Source of the DNA: Dryocosmus kuriphilus | Taxonomy: Eukaryota > Arthropoda > Insecta > Hymenoptera > Cynipidae | DNA length: 64,000 bases | Assembly: GCA_038277395.1 (NCBI GenBank) | Contig: CM076197.1 | Location: forward strand, 81,453,951-81,517,950 | Direction of reading: 5' to 3' | Shown: piece after piece, positions 1 through 11,944 of the stretch | Layout of the letters: the number at the start of each line of letters is the position of its first letter | How positions within the stretch are numbered: position 1 is the first letter of the stretch | The notes under the pieces: generated by a model | Seen by the model: the letters and a program-made list of their open reading frames with translations, nothing else | Told to the model about the DNA's origin: nothing | Databases searched by the model: none | Translations under genes and position numbers: made by a program

Positions 1-840
1 GGAGAATTTCTTCAATAAGTTTCTCAATGTCCACTATTGTAAACCCTTTCCGCAACCGCACCTTGTACGACAAAAAGTAAACTAAACTAATCGCTCTCGG
101 TGCGGACTCGGCTATGCGGACTCTGTGCGGAGAAGTGTGGCCTTCCAGGTTCCAGCTACTAAAGCATAGTTCAATTCTTTGAACGTGTGACGGCCAACAT
201 TCGGCCGACTCACGTGTCGGACTCGGTGCGGAATGTGTGGCTCGACGTTAATATCATGTATTAGACCGGGAGATGATGACAGAAAAACATGTATGATACG
301 AAACCACTCAGGAAGTCCTGAAAACTTTCTTCTGATGATTTTGAATACAAAATCGCAATTATGGCAGCTCATCGGCGCGGAGTTTATGCTGAGAAATTTT
401 TCAAAAATGTTAAAAAAATTATAAATAGAAATTCTGAAAAATCAAATAATTCTAATATTTTTAGCTAGAAGAAAGGAAAAAAGTTTGCGGAATCATGATG
501 CCAAACCGATCCGATGCGGCAAAGTGCCTGCCATACTGCTAAAAAGTTGTCGATTTTTTTACAGGTCAGAAATAACTCGTAACCAGCTGATGTTTTGTAA
601 TTTGTTTATTTTTTAAATAATTATTAGCGAATATCAACATGCCATACCTTTAAGACGCGTCTGCATAGCCACCATACCTGACGAAAGATGTTTTTTTTTT
701 TTTTTTCTTTTTTTAACAATTTGAAACGGTACGGCACTTAACCATTGTCAAGTTAGAGGTAAATGTAGAACTCTATATTCATGCCATACCATTTTAATGA
801 GTCTATATAGTCGCCATACTGAAAAAAAGATGTAAATTTT

Positions 841-1478
841 CCATACGACTGGCACGGGTGACGGACAACTTTGCACGTAGCAAATTTGCACGTGCCCAAC
901 TGTGCACGTCGATGGCCGGACGGACAACTAGGCACGTCCATCTGTGCACATCCAAGTCCACAGGAGCCCATCTGTACACGTCAAAATTTCGACGTGTACA
1001 GTTGTCCAAGTACCATCTGTGCACGTCCACAGTTGTCCAAGTGACAACTGTGCACGTTGAAATTTCGACTTGGAAAACACTCCTGTGACTGGTCACAAAA
1101 ATAATGTAAGGTCGCATCCCTACCCCTTTTCCAACGCCTCATGGGGCGCGGGAAAGCACCCCTGTGACTGGTCACAAAAATAATGTAAATTCGCACACCT
1201 ACCCCTTGAGATATTGATTGTTCAAATAAGCCCTACAAATGGTGCAAGTACCATCTGTGCACGTCGAAATTTCAACGTGCACAGTTTTCCAAGTACCATC
1301 TGTGCACGCGCACAGTTATCCAAGTTACGACAGTGCACGTGCACAGATGGCACGTGCACAGTTGTCCGCCTGACCAACGACATGCACAGTTGTCCGTCTG
1401 GCCATCGATGTGCACAGTTGGGCACGTGCAAAGTTGCTACGTGCAAAGTTGACCCCATCCCGACTTGCACCCGTATGG
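841..1478. mobile_element. Foldback element with GTGCAC-rich subterminal repeats
   Basis: The two ends are inverted copies starting CATACG. Both arms share, in order, a phrase with CAACTTTGCACGTAGCAA, then CGTGCCCAACTGTGCAC and CGATGGCC. Each arm carries many short GTGCAC or GTGCACAG units (at least ten in total), which are themselves palindromic. The centre holds two direct copies of a block with the palindrome TGTGACTGGTCACA (1084-1107 and 1164-1187). Open frames here are translations of the repeats, not genes. Many TIR transposons carry arrays of transposase-binding sites in their subterminal regions, so that role is plausible but inferred. Confidence 0.65.
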
Positions 1479-2011
1479 CACTCGATTAAATCTTTAAGGG
1501 CAGGCGACACACAGAAATACCTATATTACCGACCTCAATTTTTAGGATTTATTAATTTATTTTTTGAATCACGGAACTTTTTTTGTAAATAAAATATCGG
1601 ACTGAAACTTTGGGAAATGTATGAGAAGACAATAAATTGCGTTTGTAAACATTATTTAAGTAGGAATTTTGAACAAAGTTTTTTTTGACGAAATTAAAAC
1701 TGGAAATTTTTTTAGTGCTTCTCTAGAAATCTTTTGAATCACGGAACTTTTTTTTATACATGATATATTGGCCTAAAACTTTCAGAGGAGCAAAATGGAA
1801 CAATAAACTACGTTTGCCCTAGCGGACCGCGTGAAAGCAATGGTTACGCTACATCGTAACCCTAAAGTAATCTTAAAGTAACCTCGTAATATACGAGTAG
1901 CAGTAGTAGTAGAAGTAGTTAATAAATGCAACAAAATAAATATTTGGAATATTGTAATTGTAATTCTACGTTAAAATGTACGTTAGAAAATGACGATGTA
2001 AGTTCAAAAAT

Positions 2012-4376
2012 TGAGGGTCTGGATCGAGAAACTCGCCGAGCGCTTGAGCTCGGGTAAAAGTATTGTCCAAACGTCTGTGTGGACGGAAATTTCAAAAGTC
2101 AAAAAATTAATTTTTTAATAATATAGGCTTATAGATAGTGACGAGACCAAACTTTTTCCTTTTTTCGGTTTTTTGATCGGATGATTATTTTTAATAATAA
2201 GCCTAATAAACTAAAAAAAATGTGTCCCCAAATTCAATTAGTTTTTAACAAATAAATCGTCGTAAGTTGGGCAAATATTATTGAAACTGTTTCAAACTTT
2301 ATGTATGAACGAAATATACCCTAGCGATGCTTACAAAACAAAACAAAATTTAAAAATCGCCTATTGTTTATTAATAATTAATTGCAAATCGAGACAGATC
2401 GGTAACCACGTTTTTTCAGATTCGGCGACAAAAAGTATCGAGGGAACTTCAGAGTTGATACAACTTCCAGTGAGACATTTGTTCCTTACTATTAAAGGAA
2501 GTTTTGTGGAAATTTTCAGATCGATTTATTGCAAATTGGCGGAAATATGCATTTTACAATAAAGCGCGAGGCGCCGCCAATGATAGCTCCGTGAGTACTG
2601 AGCACCATCAGGCGGCGGGCTAGCCGTTTGGCTTTCTAGAACTCAATTTTCAATGATTTTTCAATTTTTATCTACTTAAACGACACCTTTCACCTCCCCA
2701 AGAAATATCAAAATTACAAACCATGATTTATACGGTTACATAATTAAATAATTTTATTCTTATTATTATTTCTAACACAAATATATCACATAAACTGAAG
2801 AGAAACGGTCTCTAGGACGACAATAATTTAATGAATAAGGGTATTTAAACTTTTACTATATGGACGTAATTTTCTATATATTATTTTTCGGCGAACAGTC
2901 AAATACTTTTATCGTAATCATTATTTCTAACATAAATATATCACACATACACTTAAGTTAACCGGTCTCTAGGACGTTTATAATTTAATGAATAACAGTA
3001 GTTAAACTTTCACTACATACACGTAATTTTCAATATATCATTTTTCGGCAAATGCTTTAATAATTGTAATTTAGGTAGAATTTACTTGTATCACAGTAAA
3101 GGCCTATTATATAGGCCTATATTATTATATTATTATATATATAATATTATATTATATTATTATATATATTTATATATTATTATATTATTACATATTATTA
3201 TTATATTATATTATACTATATTATATTATATTATTATTATATTATTATATTATATTATAGGCCTATATTATATAGGCCTTTACTGTGATACAAGTAAATT
3301 CTACCTAAATTACAATTATTAAAGCATTTGCCGAAAAATGATATATTGAAAATTACGTGTATGTAGTGAAAGTTTAACTACTGTTATTCATTAAATTATA
3401 AACGTCCTAGAGACCGGTTAACTTAAGTGTATGTGATATATTGTGTTAGAAATAATGATTACGATAAAAGTATTTGACTATTCGCCGAAAAATAATATAT
3501 AGAAAATTACGTCCATATAGTAAAAGTTTAAATACCCTTATTCATTAAATTATTGTCGTCCTAGAGACCGTTTCTCTTCAGTTTATGTGATATATTTGTG
3601 TTAGAAATAATAATAAGAATAAAATTATTTAATTAAGTAACCGTATAAATCATGGTTTGTAATTTTGATATTTCTTGGGGAGGTGAAGGGTGTCGTTTAA
3701 GTAGATAAAAATTGAAAAAATCATTGAAAATTGAGTTCTAGAAAGCCAAACGGCTAGCCCGCCGCCTGATGGTGCTCACTGCTCAGTACTCACGGAGCTA
3801 TCATTGGCGGCGCCTCGCGCTTTATTGTAAAATGCATATTTCCGCCAATTTGCAATAAATCGATCTGAAAATTTCCACAAAACTTCCTTTAATAGTAAGG
3901 AACAAATGTCTCACTGGAAGTTGTATCAACTCTGAAGTCCCCTCGATACTTTTTGTCGCCGAATCTGAAAAAACGTGGTTACCGATCTGTCTCGATTTGC
4001 AATTAATTATTAATAAACAATAGGCGATTTTTAAATTTTGTTTTGTTTTGTAAGCATCGCTAGGGTATATTTCGTTCATACATAAAGTTTGAAACAGTTT
4101 CAATAATATTTGCCCAACTTACGACGATTTATTTCTTAAAAACTAATTGAATTTGGGCACACATTTTTTTTAGTTTATTAGGCTTATTATTAAAAATAAT
4201 CATCCGATCAAAAAACTGAAAATAGGAAAAAGTTTGGTCTCATCACTATCTACAAGCCTATATTATTAAAAAATTAATTTTTTGACTTATAAAATTTCCA
4301 TCCACACAGACGTTTGGACAATTCTTTTACCCGATCTCAAGCGCTCGGCGAGTTTCTCGATCCAGACCCTCCATTT
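2012..4376. repeat. 2.36-kb near-perfect palindrome with AT-rich centre
   Basis: Arms of about 1.1 kb mirror each other around position 3192. A 93-codon open frame at 2281-2562 (plus) is repeated residue for residue at 3822-4103 (minus). The centre (about 3110-3280) is almost pure TATTA-type sequence bounded by inverted AGGCCTATTATATAGGCCT-like blocks. Outer ends begin GAGGGTCTGGATCG. Arm differences are scattered single bases. The repeated frame has no recognisable motif and starts without a convincing translation context, so I do not call it a gene. Confidence 0.85.
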
Positions 4377-5210
4377 GATTTTTTAGTGGCCGAAATTAAA
4401 AAACATTTTGAAACGTGCGCCTGGGATCTGGCAGTCTGACATTCAACGATGTATGCCCGGCTGCCGCAACCCAGGCGCATGCTTTAAATCTTATCTTCGC
4501 TCTCAACGGATACTTTTAATATTTTATTACGATCATTGGGCACATGTAGAGGGTATGGGAAATACATATTTGGATTTCATATACCTGAAATAGAAGAAAC
4601 AATTTTTGCCATGCGGTTGCACAAAAATCTTACAACCGTTTTTATTGTATTCTACATATCTGCCGCGTTCCATTGGCATGACGAGTATATTTTTGTTCTT
4701 CTCATATCAAAAATAGTGTGTAAAAAAATTTTCAAGTGGTTTCGAATTGTTTAAAAAAAAAAAAAAACAAAAAAATAACACATCTTTCGTCAGGTATGGC
4801 AGATGTACAGACGCGTCTTACCGGTATGGCATGTTGATATTCGTTAATAAATATTAAAAAATAAGCAAATTACAAAACATCAGCTGGTTTCGAGTAATTT
4901 CTGATTTGTAAAAAAATCGACAATTTTTTAGCAGTATGGCAGGCTCTTTTTCGCATCGGATCGGTATGGCATCATGTTTCCTCCAACTTTTTTCCTTTCA
5001 ACTAGCAAAACATATTAGAATTATTTGGTTTCTCATAATTTATATTTTTAATTTTTTTAAACATTTTTGAAAAATTACTCAGCGTAAACGCCGCGCCGTT
5101 GATTGGCCATATTTGCGATTTTGTATTCAAAATCATCAGAAGAAAGTTTTCAGGACTTCCTAAGTGGTTTCGTATCATACATGTTTTTCTGTCATTATCT
5201 CCGGTCTATA

Positions 5211-5745
5211 TCGCAGGGGAGGACTGACGTGACGTGACGTGTCGAATCGGTGCAATTCACTTTTAGGGCCGGTTAACATGATTTTTGACGAAGATTTTTC
5301 TTAGTCCGCTTCAGTTTTAAAATTTTTTTTTTCAAAAATTTCAAAAAATTTCCAAAATTGTCCAAGATTTACAAAAATTTCTCAAATTTTCAAAAAATTT
5401 TTAAATTTCCAAAAATTTCTTAAATTTCAAAAATTTTCAAAATTTTCAAAAATTATCAAAATTCCCAAAATAATTTCAAAAATTTCTAAAAACTTTTTTT
5501 AAATGTCTGAAATATTTCACATACGAGTAGATACATTTTTCCTGACAAATTGCGCATTTAGTCGAGAAAATCTACTTTATTTACTTTAAATAAAGTTTTC
5601 TTGGAAATTTTTTGAAAATTTTTAAATTAAAAAAAAAATCTTCAACTGAAGCGGACTAGGAAAAATCTTAGTAAAAAATCATGTTAACCGGCCCTAAAAA
5701 TGAACTGTACCGATTCGACACGTCACGTCCAGTCCTCCCCTGCGA
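5211..5745. mobile_element. MITE with about 100-bp terminal inverted repeats
   Basis: The ends are TCGCAGGGGAGGACT and its complement, flanked by TA on both sides. The inverted similarity extends about 100 bp inward through GGCCGGTTAACATGATTTTT. It is inserted in the right arm of the outer inverted repeat, and the uninterrupted left arm near 250-265 shows the empty site. It encodes no protein. The interior is an AATTTTCAAAA-type low-complexity run. Confidence 0.75.
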
Positions 5746-5874
5746 TACATGATAATTGGGGGCACAAAACTTGCAAATCATGCTTTTGGTGTATAAAGCA
5801 GTATAAAGTAGTGCACCATGGAACTAAAGTCGTTCATTAGCCTTGTGTGTTTGCAATACTCGTCTCCGCCTCAA

Positions 5875-6342
5875 AAAATGTTCAGAATTTCAAAAATTTT
5901 TAAATATTACCAAATTTTTTCAAAATTTTCGGTAATATTCGGAAATTTATGGTAATTTACAGGTGGCAATTTTCAAAATTTCCAAAAATTTTCAAAATTT
6001 ACAATAATTAAAAAATTTCCAATAATTTCAAAAAAATTTCAAAATTTCCTAAATTTCCAAAAATTTTGGTAATATTCGATAATTTATGGTAATTTGCCGG
6101 TAATGTTTGATAAATACAATAATAGCTCAGGCGGCTGAAATCGAAGTCATCGCCCGTTGGATGATCCGAAATCAAATTTACTTTCCTCTGAAATTTCCAA
6201 AAATTTTCAAATTTTACAAAAATTTTCAAAATTTCCAAAATTTCAAAAAAATTTCAAAAATTTCCGACTTTTAAAAGAATTTACAAAATTTAACATTTTT
6301 TCAAAATTTCCAAAAATTTACACAATTTTCGGTAACATTCGG
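5875..6342. repeat. CAAAATTTCC low-complexity run
   Basis: Degenerate short repeats of CAAAATTTCCAAAAATTT, interleaved with GGTAATTTATGGTAA phrases. About 65 bases at 6124-6189 recur imperfectly at 6752-6818, on the other side of the SINE. No coding signal is seen. Confidence 0.7.
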
Positions 6343-6358
6343 TAATTTATGGTAACTT

Positions 6359-6706
6359 CAAGACATCTGATTCTGCTTTCATACATACTTGTAATTGTAT
6401 TGTATATTAACGTATACTTCCTCCCTTTCACACCGGTTTTGAGAGCTTCCAGAACATTTACAAACAAATCTCTTAAAATTGCGGTCCAGTGACCCCAAAC
6501 AATTTGCCCCTCGGCATGAATGGCACCTTTCCTGAAAGATCACTGGCCTCTTTATGAGGGGACCTACATTTTAACGTGGGTTCCGAACCACGAGAGCCTC
6601 GGTAGAAGTGCATAGAAAATTCCATTCGTACCCGATTCAGGATTCGAACCCCGGACGACCTCTTGATTGCAAGACCGGCGCACTACCACCTGAGCCATCG
6701 AGGCTC
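6359..6706 (-). mobile_element. tRNA-derived SINE, copy 1
   Basis: Read on the minus strand, the head (from 6706) has a Pol III A box (TGGCTCAGGTGG) and a B box (GGTTCGAATCC) spaced as in a tRNA, with a tRNA-like middle that would give anticodon TGC. A non-tRNA body follows, with CACGAGAGGCTC-like, GGGGTCACTGG and TTCCAGAAGCTCTCAAAACC-like phrases. The insertion is flanked by the perfect 16-bp direct repeat TAATTTATGGTAACTT (6343-6358 and 6707-6722), the signature of target-primed retroposition. A second copy lies at 38764. Confidence 0.88.
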
Positions 6707-7238
6707 TAATTTATGGTAACTTTCTGGTAATATTTGATAACTTTAATAATAGCTTAGGCGGCTGAACTCAATGTCGTCGCCCATTGTATAATCTGAATTC
6801 AAATTTACTTTCCTGCCCGATAGGGAGAAAGTTGACGACGCAGAGAGAAGACACAAAAGTGGTCTGAAATCGGTCATTCTCGGCGCTCTCTGCAGGCGTC
6901 AAAACGCGTCGAACTTTCGGACGGGGCGTGGTTAAAAATGTTTTTAATGCTCTAATGTTTATTTTTAAATCTTTATATTCTAAATTTTTTCTTAAAAATT
7001 TTAATACAAGCAGTATGGCTAATTTTGTATCTTAATCAGTGCCCAGAAAACAATTTTGTAACATCGAAATTTAGAAATTAATAAAATTTTGTTTAAGAAA
7101 AAGTCTTTTACAGGATTATTTTTAAAAAATGTTACGTTAGAAATAATAAACGGCATGGAATAGACAACTTTGGAGTAAACTCTTTAGATATAAATATTAT
7201 AACAAATGCTAACTAGAACTAAAGAGCCTTTGTATTTT

Positions 7239-10200
7239 TTTTTTGTAATTAAATTTGTGGGTGCAGTTCCGAATAACTGAATTTCCCGATTTTATTGAAA
7301 CTTCGTGTACTTATGTATATTGACGCGCTGATTACGAATATAATAGTGAAAATTGGCGACTAGGTGATTTTCATGGTGGAAACCATACAAAAACATCATA
7401 GAAATAATGTTTTTTGCGTTTATCTCAGTAAATACGCAGAATTTCGAAAAATCTTTTAACGAAAAGTTTTAGCTAGTATAAAAATACATCTTTCTTTCTG
7501 AATACACATTTCGCCTAAAACCATTATTTTTCGAGAAAAAGGGGATTGCGTTGGAAAAACAAGAAAAAGACGAAGAAAGTTAAGGAAATGCGTTCGGTCA
7601 CGCTTTTTTCCAATTTTGTTAAAACTTCTTGTGGGAACCACTTTGCATATTCAGAAATATGCAACAACATCCAGCAAAACTATAAATTTTATATAATGTA
7701 TTTTCTAGTTTTATAATTTCAGCTCCGAAACTTTCTTTTTCATTTAATACAGCTTTCAAGTGCAAGACTCACGCTTCAGGTACAAGGGTTCGTCACCGAC
7801 GGTGAGATAGTTTCACCCTAGTGCCTGCGCAACGAAATTCCAAAGTTCAGTATGTCTAACCGTCGCCCTGTATGCTACAAATTACGTGCTCCGACTTAAT
7901 GTCCGCAAACTATCCCTTTTGTAGTAACAATTAATAAACTTACGTTATAATGGAAATTCGCATATAGTCCTTTGGTAATATAGTACCTACACTAGACTTC
8001 TTATATTTATGTAATTTGACGCGCTAATTACGAATATGATAATGAAAATTGTCGACAAAGCGATGCTCATGGTGAAAACCATAAAAACACGATAAAAATC
8101 ACGTTTTTTTTTTTTGCGTTGATCTCAGTAACTACGCAGAATTTAGAAAAATATTTCAAACAAAAGTTGTAGCCAGGATAAAAATACATCTTTTTTCTTA
8201 TATACACTTTTTGTCTAAACCATTATTTTTTTATAAAAAGAGGATTGCGTTGGACAAACAAGAAAAAGATGAAGAAAGTTACGGAAATGCGTTCGGTCAC
8301 GCTCGTCCCCCTTTTCCAAGGTTAAGGGGTGAGCTACGCGTTCATTGACTAGTTACGAAATTACGTTCAATCACAATCTTTCTCTTTTACAAGGGGGGGG
8401 GGGGGGGCTACACAATCGCTGAGTAGTAGCGGAAATACCTGGGGTGGAAAGGCACCCCTGTGATTGATCACAGGTGTAATGTTGTTCATCCACCTACCTA
8501 TACAATAGATCTTTGTTTTTGCATTGTATCTCCATTAGTTTCGGCTTGGTACCTACTCACGCTCTTCACCGCGGGAAGGTTGAAGTATTTTGAAGAGCAT
8601 TTTTTTAAATTTTGTAATATTTTTCATTAATTGTTTTTTGCGTTTTTAAAAATTTTATTATTACAAAATATATTTGCATTTACTTCAATTGAGAATGCTG
8701 ATTATAATCAGTGGCCAGGGTAGCATACTTTAATATTTGCGTTTACTTCTTTAAATGGATCAGCATCTACTTTCTTGAGCCGTCGTCGCCACAAAAATTC
8801 GCAGAGGTGATCTGCAAGATTCCTCTTGTGCACTCCTCCTCGTGAGAGGAATCGTCGCATCCACCGCCAAGATGATTCGATGTTTTGAGTGTGTGCTCCC
8901 GTATCGCTATTCACAAACTCCTCGGAATGATTAACACTTTGGTGAACAAATCCATGATCTTCGAGATTGATATAGCCCTTCCAACAATCGGTGTGAATCT
9001 CTGTCCCTTCTGCTACATGCTTTTTTTATTAATCTGATTAGAGTAGCCTGATCTCTCTTGTTATCGGGACAGATTTCCAACCGATAGTTGTAAAGATGAC
9101 CTCTGTGAATCATTCCGAGGATCCATGATCCTTCCACTACACGTCCTCGCTCGTATTTTCGACGCCCGATCTTGCACTCATCTATTTCAACTACTTCACC
9201 GACACCCCCAATGCGACCTTCCTCTTCGAAGTGACTGTCAAGAGCAACCATGCAGATCTCCCTACAAAAAGAGCGATACTTATCTGCTTTATAACACAAT
9301 AGCTGGCCGCAAGTCACTTCAGACTCTAAAAGAGTCATTTTTTTCTTGTGTTTTGAGCAAAATCGTTCAGTTGGAATGAGTTCAATTTGTCTCAATCACT
9401 GAAATGTTTTTTTTTTTCTTCTTTTAAGAAACATACTCAGATTGAAAATATTACATTTTTTATCCATGTTGGTTAGAACTCGAGAGAAGAAAACTTCGAA
9501 AATAATGAATGCACGCATGAAACACACACCTGTTAGTACTAGGAGCGCGGAGGGTAGAGAAAGACCTGTCGCTTACTGCACTAAAATTTGTTAAATTTTA
9601 TCAGATGTATCACTAGTTTTCACGAAAACTATTACTCGTATGAAAAAATGTTTAAAGTAAAAAATGCGTATCTCGATGAGGTTCACAACTTTTGTTTTAA
9701 ACATTTTGCGAAAGTTTGCGTATTGACTAATCTAAATGCAAAAAACCTTGATTTTTAAGGGGTTTTTTTTCCATGATAATCGACTTATCACTAATTTTCG
9801 CGAAAAATATTACTTGCAGATAAAAATGTTACAGACAAAATATGTGTAGCTCAATTAGATCTACAACTTTTGTTTCCAATATTTGATAATATTGTGCGTA
9901 TTGGTTTAGATAAACGCAAAAAAAAAAACGTGACCGAACGCATTTCCGTAACTTTCTTCGTTTTTCTCTTGTTTTTCCAACGCAATCCTCTTTTGCTCGA
10001 AAGATGATGATTTTAGGCAAAAAGTGTATTCTGCAAAAAAAGGTGTATTTTTATACTAGCTAAAACTTTTATTTAAAATATTTTTCGAAATTCTGCGTAT
10101 TTACTGAGATAAACGCAAAAAACTTGATTTTTATGGCGTTTTTTATGGTTTTCATCATGAAAATTACCTAGTCGCCAATTTTCACTATCAATTTGTAATC

Positions 10201-10288
10201 AGCGCATCAAAATACATAAGTATGCGAAGTTTCAATAAAATCGGATAATTCAGCTATTTGGAACTTTATCCAAATTTGTAATTAAATT
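7239..10288. mobile_element. Merlin-type DNA transposon with long inverted ends
   Basis: Arms of several hundred bases at 7239-7610 and about 9925-10288 are inverted copies. Shared landmarks are CCGATTTTATTGAAACTTCG, GGCGACTAGGT, and the block ending in CGTTCGGTCACG. The left arm is repeated directly at about 7985-8310, and a diverged right copy lies at about 9600-9780, so the ends are duplicated. Between them lies a broken ISXO2-like transposase (8708-9395). A 15-nt G run at about 8393 and a block with the palindrome TGTGATTGATCACA (8459 on) sit between arm and gene. Merlin elements are the animal DNA transposons related to IS1016/ISXO2; the assignment rests on the transposase. Confidence 0.75.
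8708..9395 (-). pseudogene. Merlin/ISXO2-like transposase, frameshifted
   Basis: A DDE transposase that would cut and paste the surrounding element. The first part (9395 down to about 9015) has a cysteine-containing N-terminus, then VVEIDECKIGRRKYERGR, which holds the first catalytic aspartate in the family motif VEIDE-K-GRRKY-RG. The second part reads through GTEIHTDCWKGY (second aspartate), VNHSEEFVNSDTGAHTQNIES (catalytic glutamate in TQNIES) and SSWRWMRRFLSR. The two parts lie in different frames. The break falls in the A run of TTAATAAAAAAAGCATG near 9020-9030, so one base has been gained or lost there. All three catalytic residues survive, but the product would be truncated. Confidence 0.85.
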
Positions 10289-11780
10289 TACATAGTTGGA
10301 GGATATTACTAATTTTTTCAATAATGAGCTTGGGATTTATCCAATATCAATTTTTTGAATCCGAAGACATTTACTTTGTTTATTTTTAAAGAAAAATTAA
10401 TTCAACTAAGTGTGTTTTATGCACAAACATATTTATGAAAAAAAATTGCATAGGTTCGAATTGAGATTTGTATCGAAATATTTGTGCCTCAAATCCTTTC
10501 TTCATAATTTTCCAAATGCGTTTTACATCGCTAAGCAAGAAAATTGAGTCTAACATAAAACTTGGTAATCTATTCTTTGTGATCACAATTACATTGAAAT
10601 CTGGTATTTTTCAAAATAATGAAAATAATCAGCTATTTCAGATTATGATTTTTCGAAATCCAAATAACAACTATTTATATTTTTTTGTTTATTTTACAGT
10701 ATAAAAAAGTTAACTATTAACAAAAGTCGTTTTCCCAAAAAATTTTGAAAAAAATTATCAACTGTTTGGGAACTGTTTGCAGAAAGAAGAAGAACTTTTT
10801 GTTCTTATTTTTTTAAAACAAAGATTTTTAGAATTCTATTTAAAAAGATTTTAATACTTTTTTGCACATTTTTAAACAATAAGAAAGTCATTTTTAAATT
10901 ATTTTGAAAATACTGTATTTAAAGAAAGTCTTTTGAGTTTTTAAAAAAAAAAAGCATTCTTTTGAGTATTCAAAAAAATTTTGTTGCAAAATGTGAAAAA
11001 ATGTAATGGGAACTGTTTGCAGAACCCTTCAGAAGAAAGAATTTTGTTTTTGGAACTTTTTCCGTATCGCTTATTTTTGTAATAAAACTAAAATTTATGA
11101 TTTTTGGCTATTTTATTAATTTTTAAGATTTTAATACTTTTTTGCACATTTTTAAACAATAAGAAATTCTCTTCACCTGAATCAAAAAGAAGATACTGTA
11201 TTTAATTATCTTTTTTCTAAAAATTGTTTGGTGTAAAATACAGAACATGGAACGGAAACTTCTTTGAAAAATGGACAAATGCTTTTTGGATTTTTTCCGT
11301 ATCTTTTTCGAATTTATATTTTTGCATTTTCAGAAAAGCAGTCGCTATTTTGAAATTATCAAAAAACTTTTTTTTGCAGATTTTGGAACTATAAGAAATT
11401 CTTGAATCAAAAAGAAGAAGTTAATTATCTTTATTACATATTTGAAAATGACATAAAAAAAAATTGTGCTTGTTTTGTTTAAATTTTGAAAAAAAACATT
11501 TGGACCACTCCTAATTTAAAAATTTCTCAAGCTTCATACATCTAAATAAATACATTTTTTCAATAATAATTTAAGGTAGATTTAAGTCACAAATTTTCAT
11601 GTTAATACTGGTGAATGAGTTGAAACCGAGGAGTGTTTAAATCCTCCTTTTTTTTCTATTTTTCAAACTCAAATTGCAGCATATAAAAATTATTATCTGC
11701 AATCATTTATAGAAATTAAAAAGCACATTTTAATTTAAAGTTAATCCTAAAAAAGGACTTTAACACTATTTGAGGCTTGA
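10289..11780. other. AT-rich DNA, no gene seen
   Basis: Long A and T runs. One phrase (TTTTAATACTTTTTTGCACA plus the following bases) occurs at about 10848 and again at about 11126, so there is a local duplication of about 280 bp spacing. Two GGGAACTGTTTGCAGAA phrases (about 10768 and 11007) support this. No exon or RNA signal is seen. Confidence 0.6.
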
Positions 11781-11834
11781 CGATGAGATCGAGAATGGGA
11801 TTGTGATTGCTAAGTGGAATCAAACAAACCTTGG

Positions 11835-11944
11835 CTACCTGCGAGTCGACCTGCTCGACTGTCTATGATTGCGTCTTCTCGCTAGCGATGGAGAACCTTC
11901 GTTGTTAGATTCCGTACTTGATTCAACGCCACGAGAAAATATGT
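11835..11944 (-). CDS. Dscam exon: last one seen, Arg/Ser-rich tail
   Basis: Encodes IFSRGVESSTESNNEGSPSL, ARRRNHRQSSRSTRR, then TAG. The acceptor TTATTTTAG gives the right phase (G|AC). The end is ambiguous: either the TAG at 11835-11837 is the stop, or CGCAG|GTAGCC (exon end 11839) is a donor and one more exon follows. An RS-like frame (QSQSHSRSHRQASNS) just downstream of an AG at 11810 hints at the latter, but its phase does not fit. Confidence 0.7.

Larger units (their letters stand above)
250..5756. repeat. Outer inverted repeat (about 490-bp arms) holding nested elements
   Basis: The left arm (about 250-740) reads as the reverse complement of about 4735-5208 plus 5746-5756. Shared landmarks are the stretch around 479-605 against 4865-5000, and the run around 633-720 against 4745-4842, both with the CTTTCGTCAGGTATGG-like motif and a long T or A run. 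The right arm is split by a MITE (5211-5745). The interior holds a GTGCACAG foldback and a 2.36-kb palindrome. No transposase is visible. Two near-identical phrases (GAATCACGGAACTTTTTT, near 1565 and 1736) lie in the otherwise plain stretch 1480-2010. This may be one non-autonomous TIR transposon that took several later insertions, or a segmental inversion. Confidence 0.6.

Noticed and set aside
858..1489. Several frames of 60-104 residues rich in C, T, H and S
   Set aside because: Translations of GTGCAC tandem repeats.
2281..2562. 93-codon frame repeated identically at 3822-4103
   Set aside because: It exists twice only because it lies in a palindrome. No motif, no start context, no promoter.
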